24,549 nucleotides of DNA from Puniceicoccales bacterium (GCA_031259665.1 JAIRLD010000072.1:1-24549), one strand, 5' to 3'. Positions 1 to 7,386 are shown, counted from the first letter of the stretch. The notes: generated from the sequence alone by a model not told the origin. Made by a program: numbers and translations.

Positions 1-240
1 TTAGACTCTCCCCAGAAGGCTCCGCCCTCTGGACTCCCGCAAGGAGTCGCAGACTCCTTGACCTCTTCCAGCGGCCCAGCCATGCGCAGACCTGCGCATG
101 GCTGGGCCGCTAGGTCAAAATTTTCTCCAAAAGAACTGCGCAAGTTCTGCGCAATTTGCGCAGAACTTGCGCCAGAGCAGGTCAAGGAATCGCTGATTCC
201 TTGCAGGGTCTGGGGCAGCGCCCCAGAAAGTAGTGCCCCA
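1..240. repeat. Palindromic repeat island A, inside the dnaE reading frame
   Basis: GC-rich mosaic of hairpins. A perfect inverted repeat occupies 71-110 (19-bp arm GCGGCCCAGCCATGCGCAG, two central bases). Bases 121-174 hold nested GCGCAA/TTGCGC and GAACTTGCGC-type palindromes. AAGGAGTC/GACTCCTT and CAAGGAATC/GATTCCTTG hairpins lie on either side. Read on the minus strand, bases 1-62 match island B (3241-3291) module for module: GTCAAGGAG, CTCCTTGCGGGAGTCCAGAG, GGCGGAGCC. The island is read in frame by dnaE without a stop. Confidence 0.9.
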
Positions 241-1109
241 GAAGATGGCCTACGGAAGACGGGGAAATGATTTTCGCCGTAGTGTAGGGTAAAATCGCAC
301 ATATCGGCGATGAGTTGGGTATGATCGAGGCATTCGGGATGGTTGTTGAACATTCGTTCCATTTCTTCTCGGGATTTGATATAGAGCTGATGCGTATTCA
401 TGCGGAAGCGATTGGTATCGGTTACTTTGGCGGCAGTTTGAATACACAGCAGTTGGTCATGGGCTTCCCAATCCTCCTGAAAGACGTAGTGGGCATCGTT
501 GGTGGCGACGGTCTTTATACCATTTCTTTCGGCTAAATTAAAGAGTATGGGGAGAATAGTTTGCGATTCGGGCATACCGTGGTCTTGGATCTCGATGAAT
601 AGGCGATCTTTGCCAAAGATTTTCATGAGCCAATCGAGGCCCTTTTGGGCGGATTCAAGGTCATTTTGGAGTGCCATGGAGGAGAGATAGCCCTGATAGC
701 ATCCTGTTAAACAAATCAGACCTTCTCCGTGGGTTGCGATGGTTTGCCAATTCACACGCGGTCGGTAATAGAAGCCCTTCGTATGGGAGAGGGAAACGAG
801 TTTCGATAAATTTTTGTATCCCACTTCGTTCATGACCAGGAGTCCCATATGATAGAGTGGAAATTTTTCTTTTTGAGTATAATCTTGGTTAAAAGTCGTA
901 TAGAGTTCGCAACCGATAATAGGTTTAATGCCGAATGTTTTTGCATACTTGAGGAAATCGGGAACACCAAATAGATTACCGTGGTCGGTCATGGCAAGGG
1001 CGTGCATATCGAGTTCTTTCGTTCGTGCGAAGAGGCGATCCATACGGCAGGCTCCGTCGAGTAAGCTATAATCGGTATGCACATGCAAATGGACGAAGTT
1101 TTTCGACAT
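1..1109 (-). CDS. dnaE: DNA polymerase III alpha subunit, N-terminal part (3' end outside window)
   Basis: Catalytic subunit of the replicative DNA polymerase; only the PHP domain lies here. Translating the minus strand from ATG at 1109 gives MSKNFVHLHVHTDYSLLDG, the classical PHP start (H7, H9, H11), then MTDHGNLFG, IIGCELY, GLICLTGCYQG and TNDAHYV, all DnaE hallmarks. Recognisable DnaE sequence ends near FPVF (residues 282-285), where family members have a short linker before the palm. From about residue 290 the frame enters a palindromic repeat island and stays open for about 79 further codons to the window edge, so the gene is 5' complete and 3' partial. The 5' end overlaps the divergent ORF start at 1108 by 2 bases, though that neighbour probably starts at 1225. 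Identity is very secure; whether the repeat-encoded part is kept in the protein cannot be seen from here. Confidence 0.93.
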   Translation of the reverse strand, partial: MSKNFVHLHVHTDYSLLDGACRMDRLFARTKELDMHALAMTDHGNLFGVPDFLKYAKTFGIKPIIGCELYTTFNQDYTQKEKFPLYHMGLLVMNEVGYKNLSKLVSLSHTKGFYYRPRVNWQTIATHGEGLICLTGCYQGYLSSMALQNDLESAQKGLDWLMKIFGKDRLFIEIQDHGMPESQTILPILFNLAERNGIKTVATNDAHYVFQEDWEAHDQLLCIQTAAKVTDTNRFRMNTHQLYIKSREEMERMFNNHPECLDHTQLIADMCDFTLHYGENHFPVFRRPSSGALLSGALPQTLQGISDSLTCSGASSAQIAQNLRSSFGENFDLAAQPCAGLRMAGPLEEVKESATPCGSPEGGAFWGES

Positions 1110-1186
1110 GGATGGATTATACGAATTCACTCCAACCCAGGTCAACGGCGAAAATATTTTTCCAAAAAAACTTTTCATAAAAAATC

Positions 1187-1214
1187 TTGCAAAATACAAA
1201 AAAGATAATACGAT
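1187..1214 (+). promoter_or_regulatory. Possible sigma70-type promoter for the 1225 ORF
   Basis: TTGCAA (1187-1192), a 16-bp spacer and TACGAT (1209-1214) lie 11-38 bases upstream of the ATG at 1225. The match is modest, and the predicted start site falls within a few bases of the ATG. TTGCAA recurs at similar distances upstream of several other genes in the window. Confidence 0.3.
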
Positions 1215-1224
1215 TTTAACCGTT

Positions 1225-2058
1225 ATGAAATCAAAGTATTATCCATTGTTTACTTCTTTCTTTGTAGGAAATGTAATATACGGAATAAAGGTACCGTCCG
1301 CAGTATTCCTTCCAGAGTCTAAACAACTACCATTTTCAGTTATTGAAAATTCGTCGAAAGCAGAGGAAGCCTACGTCAATCCTCCGGAGTCCAAACAACT
1401 GCTACCGCAACTTATTGGAAACTCATCGAAAGCAGAAGGAATACTCAATGCTATACTCCCAGAGCAAGAGCAATTGTCGCCGCAATTTATTAAAAACTTA
1501 TTAAGAACGGAGGGAACACTCAATACTTATGCCAGGCTTACGGCGATGGTAGAAAAAAAACTCCTGGCGATAAAAGATAATATCGACTGGATCAATGATC
1601 TGATGGAAAGGATTAATGAAATCTTCAAAAATAAACCCGAAATGCGAGCCATTCTCGATAAATTGAATGAAAGACTGAAAATTTTGAATAAAGCTTACCA
1701 GGCTTGTATCAAAGAATTAAAATATGAACCCCAAGGAAATTGCAGCCTACTCGCCAATGTCATAAAAGACTTAAAGGAATTACAAGACGTTACTCAAGAA
1801 TTTAGAAATTCTACGAGAAATCTTCTCGATTGCATACGTCTATTGCTCTCAGCAAATCAAGACATATCGGAACCTCAAAGGTTACGCAGTACCAAATCGG
1901 AAACGAAACTCGTCGATCAACACGGATACGAAATGATAGAGATAATTGATCAAATCATTAACAGTATATTGATTCCTGCATTGGGAGCTTTTAATGAATG
2001 CGCCCGCGAAGAACGGGGACGAGGTATCACTGGTTCCCAAAGTAACCGCGCACTATGA
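1225..2058 (+). CDS. Unknown protein with tandem N-terminal repeats and a helical C-terminal half
   Basis: I do not recognise this protein. The frame is open from ATG 1108 (316 aa), but that start overlaps dnaE; ATG 1225 (277 aa) is preferred because it begins MKSKYYPLFTSFFVGNVIYG, a charged then hydrophobic segment that could be a signal peptide or anchor, and a promoter-like sequence precedes it. No clear Shine-Dalgarno is visible. In 316-aa numbering, residues 68-141 are three 24-25-residue tandem units sharing PESKQL/PEQEQL, a central I/L-x-NSSKAE-type block and a spaced L-N-x end. Residues 145-300 are rich in Leu, Lys, Glu, Asn and Ile and look alpha-helical, possibly coiled coil (for example DLMERINEIFKNK, LDKLNERLKILNKAY). 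No enzyme motif is seen. Neighbours are divergent dnaE and a convergent antiporter, so context gives no function. It could be a secreted or surface protein. Confidence 0.6.
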   Translation: MKSKYYPLFTSFFVGNVIYGIKVPSAVFLPESKQLPFSVIENSSKAEEAYVNPPESKQLLPQLIGNSSKAEGILNAILPEQEQLSPQFIKNLLRTEGTLNTYARLTAMVEKKLLAIKDNIDWINDLMERINEIFKNKPEMRAILDKLNERLKILNKAYQACIKELKYEPQGNCSLLANVIKDLKELQDVTQEFRNSTRNLLDCIRLLLSANQDISEPQRLRSTKSETKLVDQHGYEMIEIIDQIINSILIPALGAFNECAREERGRGITGSQSNRAL

Positions 2059-2079
2059 TAAATTTTTCTTGTCCATTAT

Positions 2080-2110
2080 GTAAACGTCTTAGATATCCTA
2101 AGGCGTTTAC
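2080..2110. terminator. Hairpin between two convergent genes
   Basis: GTAAACGTCTTAG, loop ATATC, then CTAAGGCGTTTAC forms a 13-bp stem with one G-T pair. It lies between the stops of the convergent ORFs at 2058 and 2133. No strong T tract follows on either strand, so action as a bidirectional terminator is inferred from position and structure. Confidence 0.5.
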
Positions 2111-2132
2111 TCTGGGAAAAATCACATGAGAT

Positions 2133-3077
2133 TTAAAGTTGAAAATAAATCGAAATAGAAAATAGAAGGGCAAATGCCAGAAAAAGTACAAGGCCTTCGA
2201 GGCGACTAATCTCGCGCTTTGTCATGAAAAAGCGCCCCATTAAAACCGTTAAAAAAATCAAAGAGGGAATACTAACGCGGCCCAATTCTTCGTTGATCGG
2301 TACGGGATGAATGAGTGCACAAACACCCGTAATCATCAAACTATTGAAAATATTGGAGCCGATAATATTGCCGGTACAAATCGAACCGTACCCGCGTAAC
2401 GCGGCTATCAACGAAATTACGATCTCAGGAAAACTTGTCCCTACGGCAACAATAGTAAATCCAATCAACGCATCCGACCATCCCAACACATGGGCTATTT
2501 CAACACTGGCGTCGATGACAAACTTCGCCCCAAAAAATAATAGCAAAAGCCCAAAAATAAAGAGATTCAACGTTTTCCATATATCAACTTCTTGATCTAT
2601 TTGAGCATTAATATTTGATTCTTCCTCCACCCATCGATCGTTTTTGCAAACGAAATAAAGATACAAAATGTCTAGAACGATGAAAATCATTCCCAAAGCG
2701 AACCCTATGGGAATAAAAATCACACAGGCTCCAAAACAAGCGGTAATGATGAGAAGAAAAGGTATTTCAATTTCAATGACACGAGAAGTAATGGTAAATG
2801 GCTTTATGAGCGCAACAAACCCACCAGCTAGACCAATGTTGACCAAGTTACTACCAATAACATTTCCAGCAACAATTTCAGGATGGTGGTCCAGAGTAGC
2901 AATGAGTGAAGTGACTAACTCTGGAGCGGAAGTCGAAATCGCAACAATCGTCATCCCAATAACAAATTGGCTAATACCAAGGCGAATAGCCATCGCACTC
3001 GCCCCACGACAGACAAGATCTCCACCGTAGGCAAGTAGGACAAAACCCAAAGTTGCGAAAAAAACAACCTCCCACAT
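2133..3077 (-). CDS. Calcium/sodium antiporter, CaCA family (YrbG-like)
   Basis: Inner-membrane cation exchanger, probably Ca2+ out for Na+ or H+. At 314 aa it has the family's usual length and two homologous halves of about five membrane segments each. The two alpha-repeats are clear: GMTIVAISTSAPELVTSL with GNVIGSNLVNIGLAGG near residues 40-85, and GFTIVAVGTSFPEIVISL with GNIIGSNIFNSLMITG in the second half. These carry the acidic residue of the P-E-L/I-V motif and the GN-IGSN motif that form the ion path. A short charged cytoplasmic loop (KNDRWVEEESNINAQIDQE) separates the halves. ATG 3077 is the start; GAGG lies directly upstream but very close. It is a stand-alone gene, convergent with the unknown 1225-2058 ORF and divergent from the pseudouridine synthase-like gene across island B. 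The family is secure; the exact ion is not shown. Confidence 0.92.
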   Translation of the reverse strand: MWEVVFFATLGFVLLAYGGDLVCRGASAMAIRLGISQFVIGMTIVAISTSAPELVTSLIATLDHHPEIVAGNVIGSNLVNIGLAGGFVALIKPFTITSRVIEIEIPFLLIITACFGACVIFIPIGFALGMIFIVLDILYLYFVCKNDRWVEEESNINAQIDQEVDIWKTLNLFIFGLLLLFFGAKFVIDASVEIAHVLGWSDALIGFTIVAVGTSFPEIVISLIAALRGYGSICTGNIIGSNIFNSLMITGVCALIHPVPINEELGRVSIPSLIFLTVLMGRFFMTKREISRLEGLVLFLAFALLFSISIYFQL

Positions 3078-3093
3078 ACCTCAAAAGTACTTA

Positions 3094-3121
3094 ATAATCG
3101 CCAAAGGCAAATAATTTGCAA
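3094..3121 (-). promoter_or_regulatory. Possible promoter of the antiporter gene
   Basis: On the minus strand TTGCAA (3121-3116), a 16-bp spacer and GATTAT (3099-3094) lie 16 bases before the ATG at 3077. Spacing is suitable, and TTGCAA recurs upstream of other genes here. The evidence is by eye only. Confidence 0.35.
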
Positions 3122-3128
3122 CCTCTAA

Positions 3129-3346
3129 CTAAGGGCTGCGTGCCCTTAGAATCTCCGCCAGGAGGCACCGCCTCCTGGACCTGGACTTGACCCTACTGTC
3201 GAGCCCTGCGCAAATTGCGCAAGGCTCGTTGCCACAGGAGGTCAAGGAAGCTGTGCCTCCTTGCGGGAGTCCAGAGGGCGGAGCCCTCTGGGGCAGCCAA
3301 AGTCCTCTGAGCAACCGAAACCCTCTAGGTAGCCGAAACCCTTTGG
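3129..3346. repeat. Palindromic repeat island B
   Basis: This fills most of the 317-base gap between two divergent genes. In order: the CTAAGGGCTGCGTGCCCTTAG hairpin (3129-3149); the CCAGGAGGC/GCCTCCTGG hairpin (3158-3178); a GAGCC...TGCGCAA-A-TTGCGCA...GGCTC hairpin (about 3200-3226); a CAAGGAAG...CTCCTTG block; the perfect CCAGAGGGC-GGA-GCCCTCTGG hairpin (3271-3291); and three 18-bp tandem units (3293-3346). All but the last recur in other islands. Confidence 0.9.
3293..3346 (+). repeat. Three tandem 18-bp degenerate repeats
   Basis: The units are GCAGCCAAAGTCCTCTGA, GCAACCGAAACCCTCTAG and GTAGCCGAAACCCTTTGG, contiguous and without gaps. They form the right end of island B, about 50 bases upstream of the pseudouridine synthase-like gene, and are not seen in the other islands. 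An upstream control role is possible but unsupported. Confidence 0.75.
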
Positions 3347-3394
3347 TACAATATTATTGTCTTTGAAAGACTAGATTTATATTTTGGGACGGCG

Positions 3395-4081
3395 TTGGGC
3401 TCCCGTTTTTCATTAAAAATTGTCGCAGATTCTGCGGATTGGTGTGTGCTCGAAAAGCCGATTGGCATTGAGGTGAGTAGTTTACTAGGAGCGAAGTCTT
3501 CTTTACTTTCACCGATTTACGCTATCGATATGGAATTGGGCGGCATTATTTTATGCGCAAAAAATAAGCAGTTTTATAACGCACTAAGGAATGCTTATGG
3601 TTCAGACGGAGTGACGTTGTGTTTCACAATACTGGCGCTAAATAATGCCGATTTTTCCACGGAAATTATTTGTGATTTACCGATTGTACGACATTATGAA
3701 TGGAATCGCATGATTATTTCGCACACAACAGGCAAGAAAGCGCGGACTATTTTTAGGAAAAGTGAAACACTGAAACAACTTGTTTTATGGTCAGCGGAAA
3801 CGAATTTTCTACGCAAACATCAAATTCGTCTCCACGCGCAGGAGCTGGGCATAAAGATATTGGGCGAAGATATTTATGATAAAATTCCGATACCTTTTCT
3901 ATCGGATTTTAAGTTGAAGGCAAAACCCAATCGCAAGGGAATGCTAATGCCATTGTATCCGGCAGTTTGCATTTATCTATCTGAAATCAAATTTTGTTAC
4001 GGAGGTAGCGATACAAAAATCGTATCACCATTGTCCGGCAAGTTTGCTGCGATGTTAAAAATTATCCAAAAATGGAATTAA
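3395..4081 (+). CDS. RluA-family pseudouridine synthase-like protein (divergent)
   Basis: Predicted to isomerise uridine to pseudouridine in rRNA or tRNA. The 228-aa protein follows the RluA order: VLEKPIGIEV near residue 18 (the usual NKPxGxxVH strand), IYAIDMELGGIILCAKNKQ near 41-59 (the usual HRLDxxTSGxxxxAK), KKARTIFR near 114, then LRKHQIRLHAQELGIKILGEDIYD near 139-162 (the usual GRTHQIRVHxxxxGxPIxGDxxY). The catalytic Asp is kept as D45 and the HQIR core is intact, but His-Arg before the Asp is replaced by Ala-Ile and Thr-Ser-Gly by Leu-Gly-Gly, so activity is uncertain. There is no ATG; TTG 3395 is the best visible start, although the frame is open back to 3329. The stop overlaps the start of ispF by 10 bases, so the two are co-translated. 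Target RNA is unknown. Confidence 0.75.
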   Translation: MGSRFSLKIVADSADWCVLEKPIGIEVSSLLGAKSSLLSPIYAIDMELGGIILCAKNKQFYNALRNAYGSDGVTLCFTILALNNADFSTEIICDLPIVRHYEWNRMIISHTTGKKARTIFRKSETLKQLVLWSAETNFLRKHQIRLHAQELGIKILGEDIYDKIPIPFLSDFKLKAKPNRKGMLMPLYPAVCIYLSEIKFCYGGSDTKIVSPLSGKFAAMLKIIQKWN

Positions 4082-4593
4082 GGATTGGCCATGGTTATGA
4101 TATTCACCGCTTCGTCAAAGGGCGGAAGTTGATTTTAGGAGGCATTGAAATTCCGTTCAAATGCGGTTTACTCGGCCACTCCGATGCGGACTGCCTTTGC
4201 CATGCGATCACCGATGCACTACTGGGAGCGCTGGCTCTCCCCAATATTGGCCAGTTTTACCCGGATACGGATAAAAAAACGATTGGTATAACTTCGACGG
4301 AAATACTGCAAAATATTTACAAGAATGAAATTCTTCAACGTAATTATAAAATTATAAATATTGACTGTACAATCATCGCCCAGGAGCCAAAATTGGCGCC
4401 ACATTTGAATCTGATGTGCCAAAATTTAACCAAATTACTACAACTTTCGGGAGGGCAAGTGGGTATCAAAGCGACGACCCACGAGGGCCTCGATGCGATC
4501 GGCGAAAAAAAGGCGATTGCCTGCCATAGCGTGTGTTTATTGGAAAATTTGGGGCTCTGCCCCACACCCCGCAAGGAGTCAGAGACTCCTTGA
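4072..4593 (+). CDS. ispF: 2-C-methyl-D-erythritol 2,4-cyclodiphosphate synthase with repeat-encoded tail
   Basis: MEP-pathway enzyme that cyclises CDP-ME 2-phosphate to MEcPP with release of CMP, feeding isoprenoid synthesis. Family motifs are complete: GHGYDIH (metal ligands D10 and H12), LILGGIEIP, LLGHSDADCLCHAITDALLGA (third ligand H44), IGQFYPDTD, IDCTIIAQEPKLAPH and GIKATTHEGLDAIGEKKAIAC. ATG 4072 lies inside the end of the upstream pseudouridine synthase-like gene, indicating translational coupling. Native sequence ends about CLLENL (residue 160), close to the family's usual length. Residues 161-173, GLCPTPRKESETP, and the TGA stop are encoded by repeat island C and are identical to the tail of the MurC-MurB protein. 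The core should be active; the tail is probably a harmless extension acquired when the repeat replaced the native stop. Confidence 0.95.
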   Translation: MELRIGHGYDIHRFVKGRKLILGGIEIPFKCGLLGHSDADCLCHAITDALLGALALPNIGQFYPDTDKKTIGITSTEILQNIYKNEILQRNYKIINIDCTIIAQEPKLAPHLNLMCQNLTKLLQLSGGQVGIKATTHEGLDAIGEKKAIACHSVCLLENLGLCPTPRKESETP

Positions 4594-4800
4594 CCTCGTC
4601 TTTGCAGCCGAGTCCGGCGCGGAACGCGCCGGGCTCGGCCGCAAGATCAAAATTTTTCTCTTTATAAAAAAAAGTGCACATAAAAAGAAGTCAGCCCTCG
4701 TCGCGAAGCGACGAGGGTTGTCCTTTGGACCTTAGCGGATTGATCCAGGTCCAGGAGGCGGTGCCTCCTGGCGGGGATTCTAAGAGCGCGCAACCCTTAG
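4551..4800. repeat. Palindromic repeat island C
   Basis: It overlaps the end of ispF. In order: GGGGCTCTGCCCC; CAAGGAGTC-AGA-GACTCCTTG; a variable hairpin with GCCGAG/CTCGGC ends and a GGCGCG/CGCGCC core (4604-4642); a 48-base AT-rich block (4647-4694) that is 47/48 identical to 7235-7282 in island D; the hairpin CCCTCGTCGC-GAA-GCGACGAGGG (4695-4717); GCGGATTGATCC; the CCAGGAGGC/GCCTCCTGG hairpin; and, on the minus strand, CTAAGGGTTGCGCGCTCTTAG ending 11 bases past the stop of priA. Confidence 0.92.
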
Positions 4801-4811
4801 GTCTCTTATGC

Positions 4812-7010
4812 TTATAAAAAGTCCAAAGCGTCGACATCGAAGGATAAATGGATACCGGAAGGGACAGCAAGTTGGTTACGGAAAGGCTGTAGTTTTCCGG
4901 CAACTTTACTCACGCTCTGTACGAAAATCAAAACGGAATAGCGATAGCGATTTTGTAATTTTTCGAGCGGAGAAACCATGGGGCCGCGAATTTCAATCGG
5001 CTCATTTACGAAAAGTTCGGTCAATTTTCGAACGAAATCTTTAGCAAAAAGCTTCACCAATTCCAGGCCCTTCCCCGACAAGTTTACATTGATGATGTGC
5101 CGATAAGGCGGATAGCGAAACATTTTCCGCATCTTTAATTCGCCAGTTGAGAACTCCACGTAATTTGCATTTTTGGAGAGAAATATAATTTCATTGCCGG
5201 GAATATGTGTCTGAACGACGACTTCTCCGGGAATTTTTCCACGTCCTGCCCGTCCCGCCACTTGAACTAATAACTGAAATGTTCGCTCGTTTGCTCGAAA
5301 ATCCTGCTGATTGAGGGATCCGTCCGCGTTCAATAATCCGACAAGCGTCACATTCGGAAAATCTAATCCTTTCGCAATCATTTGTGTCCCCACTAAAATA
5401 TCTATCTTCCCTTCACGAAAATCCGATAAAAGATGAATGAATTCGTGTTTTTTTCCCATAATATCCGAATCGATACGCGCGATGTGCGCCCGTGGAAATA
5501 ATTCATTCACCACCTGCTCGACCCGTTGGGTACCGACACCATTGTAAAAAATCTCCGGAGCTCCACATTTGGGACATTTGGAATGCAATGCCTCTTGATG
5601 GGCACAAAAATGGCAAATAAGTAAATTTTTTGTTTTATGATAGGTTAAAGGAATACTGCAATGGGGACACATCGCAATAAAATCACAACACTTGCATAAA
5701 ACGGTCGGCGCATAACCCCGCCGATTGAGAAAAAGTATGATTTGTTCTCCTTTTTCAAGGCGTTCTTCCATTTTTTTTACCAGCAGCCGGGAAAAAATAT
5801 TGGCCCCCCTTTCATAGCGCATGTCAACGACGTGTACCAATGGTAGCTGACGGCAATCGATACGCTGAGATAACGTTTCCAATTTGTAATTTTTGAATTT
5901 TGTATTAAAATAAGATTCAATGGAGGGCGTCGCAGAACCCAATAGGCAAACGGCATTATGTAATGTTGCGCGATAAATTGCTACGTCCCGACCATGGTAA
6001 CGCGGATGTTCGCTTTGCTTGTAAGCCGACTCGTGTTCTTCGTCGATGATAATCAATTGTAAATTGTTTAAGGGTAAAAAAACTGCCGAACGTGCTCCAA
6101 CGGCAACCGTCGAAGCCGCATTCAAAGCCCCTTGCCAAGCATCACGCCGCTCACCATCCGATAGGCCGCTGTGCCAAACTAAAACCGGTAGCCCCTCGAA
6201 ACGGGAACGCAATTTTTCCACAACCTGAGCCGTTAGGGCAAGCTCCGGCAACAGGTATAACACCGAACCGCCTCTCCCCAAAACATAGTGAATCAATTCA
6301 ATATAAACTTCTGTTTTTCCCGAACCTGTCACGCCGTGTAGTAAATGAACATTAAAAGTCCTAGCCTCCAAATTCCGCTCCACCGATGCCACAACTTGTG
6401 CCTGTTCCGACGTTAATATTACATTTTCATTGCATTTTTTCAGTAAATCTGGCGCCCCATAGGCGATCCTTTCCTGCCGTTGAAAGGTTTCATAGATGAT
6501 ACCCTTCCGCAATAAAGCTTCTAAAATATTTCTTGAAAATTTATCTAAAAATTCACTCTTCGTAATCAATGGATTTTGCCGTAAAAATTGCCAGGCTTCG
6601 TGCTGTCTCGGTAATTTTTTTTCATCGATTGTCGCTTTACCTTCGACAGTGAGCTGTAAATAAGAAATTAACTTAAAGGATATATTTTTGCGAATGACCG
6701 TCGGAATCGCCGCATCCATTACCGTAAATAAATCGTAGAGGTAGTACTTCGCGATCCAGAAATAGAGCCTAATGAGCGTTGCATCAGTTATCGGAATGTC
6801 GTAGACCGTACTCAAAATGGGCTTTAAGGCATAGGAAAGCGTCACGGGATTTTTTTCATTGAGCGCGACTACAAGCCCCATTTTTTTCGATGGACCAACG
6901 ATAACGTTGACAAGCGAACCGACTTGAACGACGCCCCATAAAGTATCGGGAACTGCGTAAATTAATACGCGATCAATGGGAGCAAAAATCAAAACTTCGG
7001 CGGTAAGCAT
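4812..7010 (-). CDS. priA: Primosomal protein N' (replication restart helicase)
   Basis: 3'-to-5' DNA helicase that recognises stalled forks and reloads the replisome. The 732-aa protein has the full family layout: an N-terminal DNA-binding region (GSLVNVIVGPSKKMGLVV), Walker A GVTGSGKT (226-233), DEEH box (323-326), LLGSATPSIESY motif III, and the zinc-binding insert with four CxxC pairs (C439/C442, C448/C451, C466/C469, C479/C482). These are followed by GVGTQRVEQ, ILVGTQMIAKGLDFPNVTLV and VAGRAGRG. Length is normal and no key residue is missing. The frame is open back to a TTG at 7022, but ATG 7010 fits the usual PriA N-terminus. No Shine-Dalgarno is evident; TTGCAA at 7047-7052 may be part of the promoter. 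The stop is followed after 11 bases by a repeat-island hairpin that may mark the transcript end. Confidence 0.96.
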   Translation of the reverse strand: MLTAEVLIFAPIDRVLIYAVPDTLWGVVQVGSLVNVIVGPSKKMGLVVALNEKNPVTLSYALKPILSTVYDIPITDATLIRLYFWIAKYYLYDLFTVMDAAIPTVIRKNISFKLISYLQLTVEGKATIDEKKLPRQHEAWQFLRQNPLITKSEFLDKFSRNILEALLRKGIIYETFQRQERIAYGAPDLLKKCNENVILTSEQAQVVASVERNLEARTFNVHLLHGVTGSGKTEVYIELIHYVLGRGGSVLYLLPELALTAQVVEKLRSRFEGLPVLVWHSGLSDGERRDAWQGALNAASTVAVGARSAVFLPLNNLQLIIIDEEHESAYKQSEHPRYHGRDVAIYRATLHNAVCLLGSATPSIESYFNTKFKNYKLETLSQRIDCRQLPLVHVVDMRYERGANIFSRLLVKKMEERLEKGEQIILFLNRRGYAPTVLCKCCDFIAMCPHCSIPLTYHKTKNLLICHFCAHQEALHSKCPKCGAPEIFYNGVGTQRVEQVVNELFPRAHIARIDSDIMGKKHEFIHLLSDFREGKIDILVGTQMIAKGLDFPNVTLVGLLNADGSLNQQDFRANERTFQLLVQVAGRAGRGKIPGEVVVQTHIPGNEIIFLSKNANYVEFSTGELKMRKMFRYPPYRHIINVNLSGKGLELVKLFAKDFVRKLTELFVNEPIEIRGPMVSPLEKLQNRYRYSVLIFVQSVSKVAGKLQPFRNQLAVPSGIHLSFDVDALDFL

Positions 7011-7054
7011 CGTATTTATCAATTGAAAATATATTTTTTATCCACATTGCAAGC

Positions 7055-7334
7055 CAGAGGGAGACTGCTGTGGGGCTCTGCCACACACCCCGCAAGGAGT
7101 CGTGGACTCCTTGACCTCCTTTAGCGGCCAGGCCCTGCGCATCGCGCATGGGCCTGGCCGCTAAGTCAAAAATAGACTCTTTGACTTTTCTTAGCGGCAA
7201 AGCATGCGAAAATTTCGCATGCTTTGCCACAAGGTCAAAATTTTTCTCTTTATAAAAAAAAGTGCATATAAAAAGAAGTCAGGTCCAGGAGACAATGCCT
7301 CCTGGCGGGGATTCTAAGGGCGCGTAGCCCTTAG
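7055..7334. repeat. Palindromic repeat island D
   Basis: It fills the 376-base gap between divergent priA and murC-murB. Modules: a degenerate GTGGGGCTCTGCCACACACC; CAAGGAGTC-GTG-GACTCCTTG; variable hairpin AGCGGCCAGGCCC...GGGCCTGGCCGCT (7123-7162); TAGACTCTTTGACTTTTCT leading into the nearly perfect hairpin with 16-bp arm GGCAAAGCATGCGAAA (about 7197-7229); the 48-base AT block shared with island C (7235-7282); an imperfect CCAGGAGACAATGCCTCCTGG hairpin; and CTAAGGGCGCGTAGCCCTTAG (7314-7334). About 50 bases from 7335 remain for the murC-murB promoter, where no clear match is seen. Confidence 0.9.
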
Positions 7335-7386
7335 TTACAATTAATTAGTCTCGCCATTTTCAAAAAAAAATCCTTCTCTATGGGTG

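Noticed and set aside
1..1109. Calling dnaE a pseudogene
   Set aside because: No stop or frameshift is visible; the frame stays open through the entire repeat and the PHP domain motifs are intact, so disruption cannot be claimed from this window.
1108..1224. ATG 1108 as the start of the unknown ORF
   Set aside because: It overlaps the divergent dnaE start, lacks a ribosome site and adds 39 residues before a better start with a hydrophobic N-terminus at 1225.
3129..3314. Small ORFs lying wholly or mostly in islands (also 58-270, 4466-4735, 6973-7230, 24299-24502)
   Set aside because: They follow the open frames of GC-rich palindromes, have no ribosome site or protein family features, and change frame with module order.
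4551..4800. Island hairpins as tRNA genes or classical Rho-independent terminators
   Set aside because: No cloverleaf with T-loop or anticodon arm was found. Most hairpins lack a following T run; the large hairpin of island E is the main exception, and in island F the same element faces the other way.
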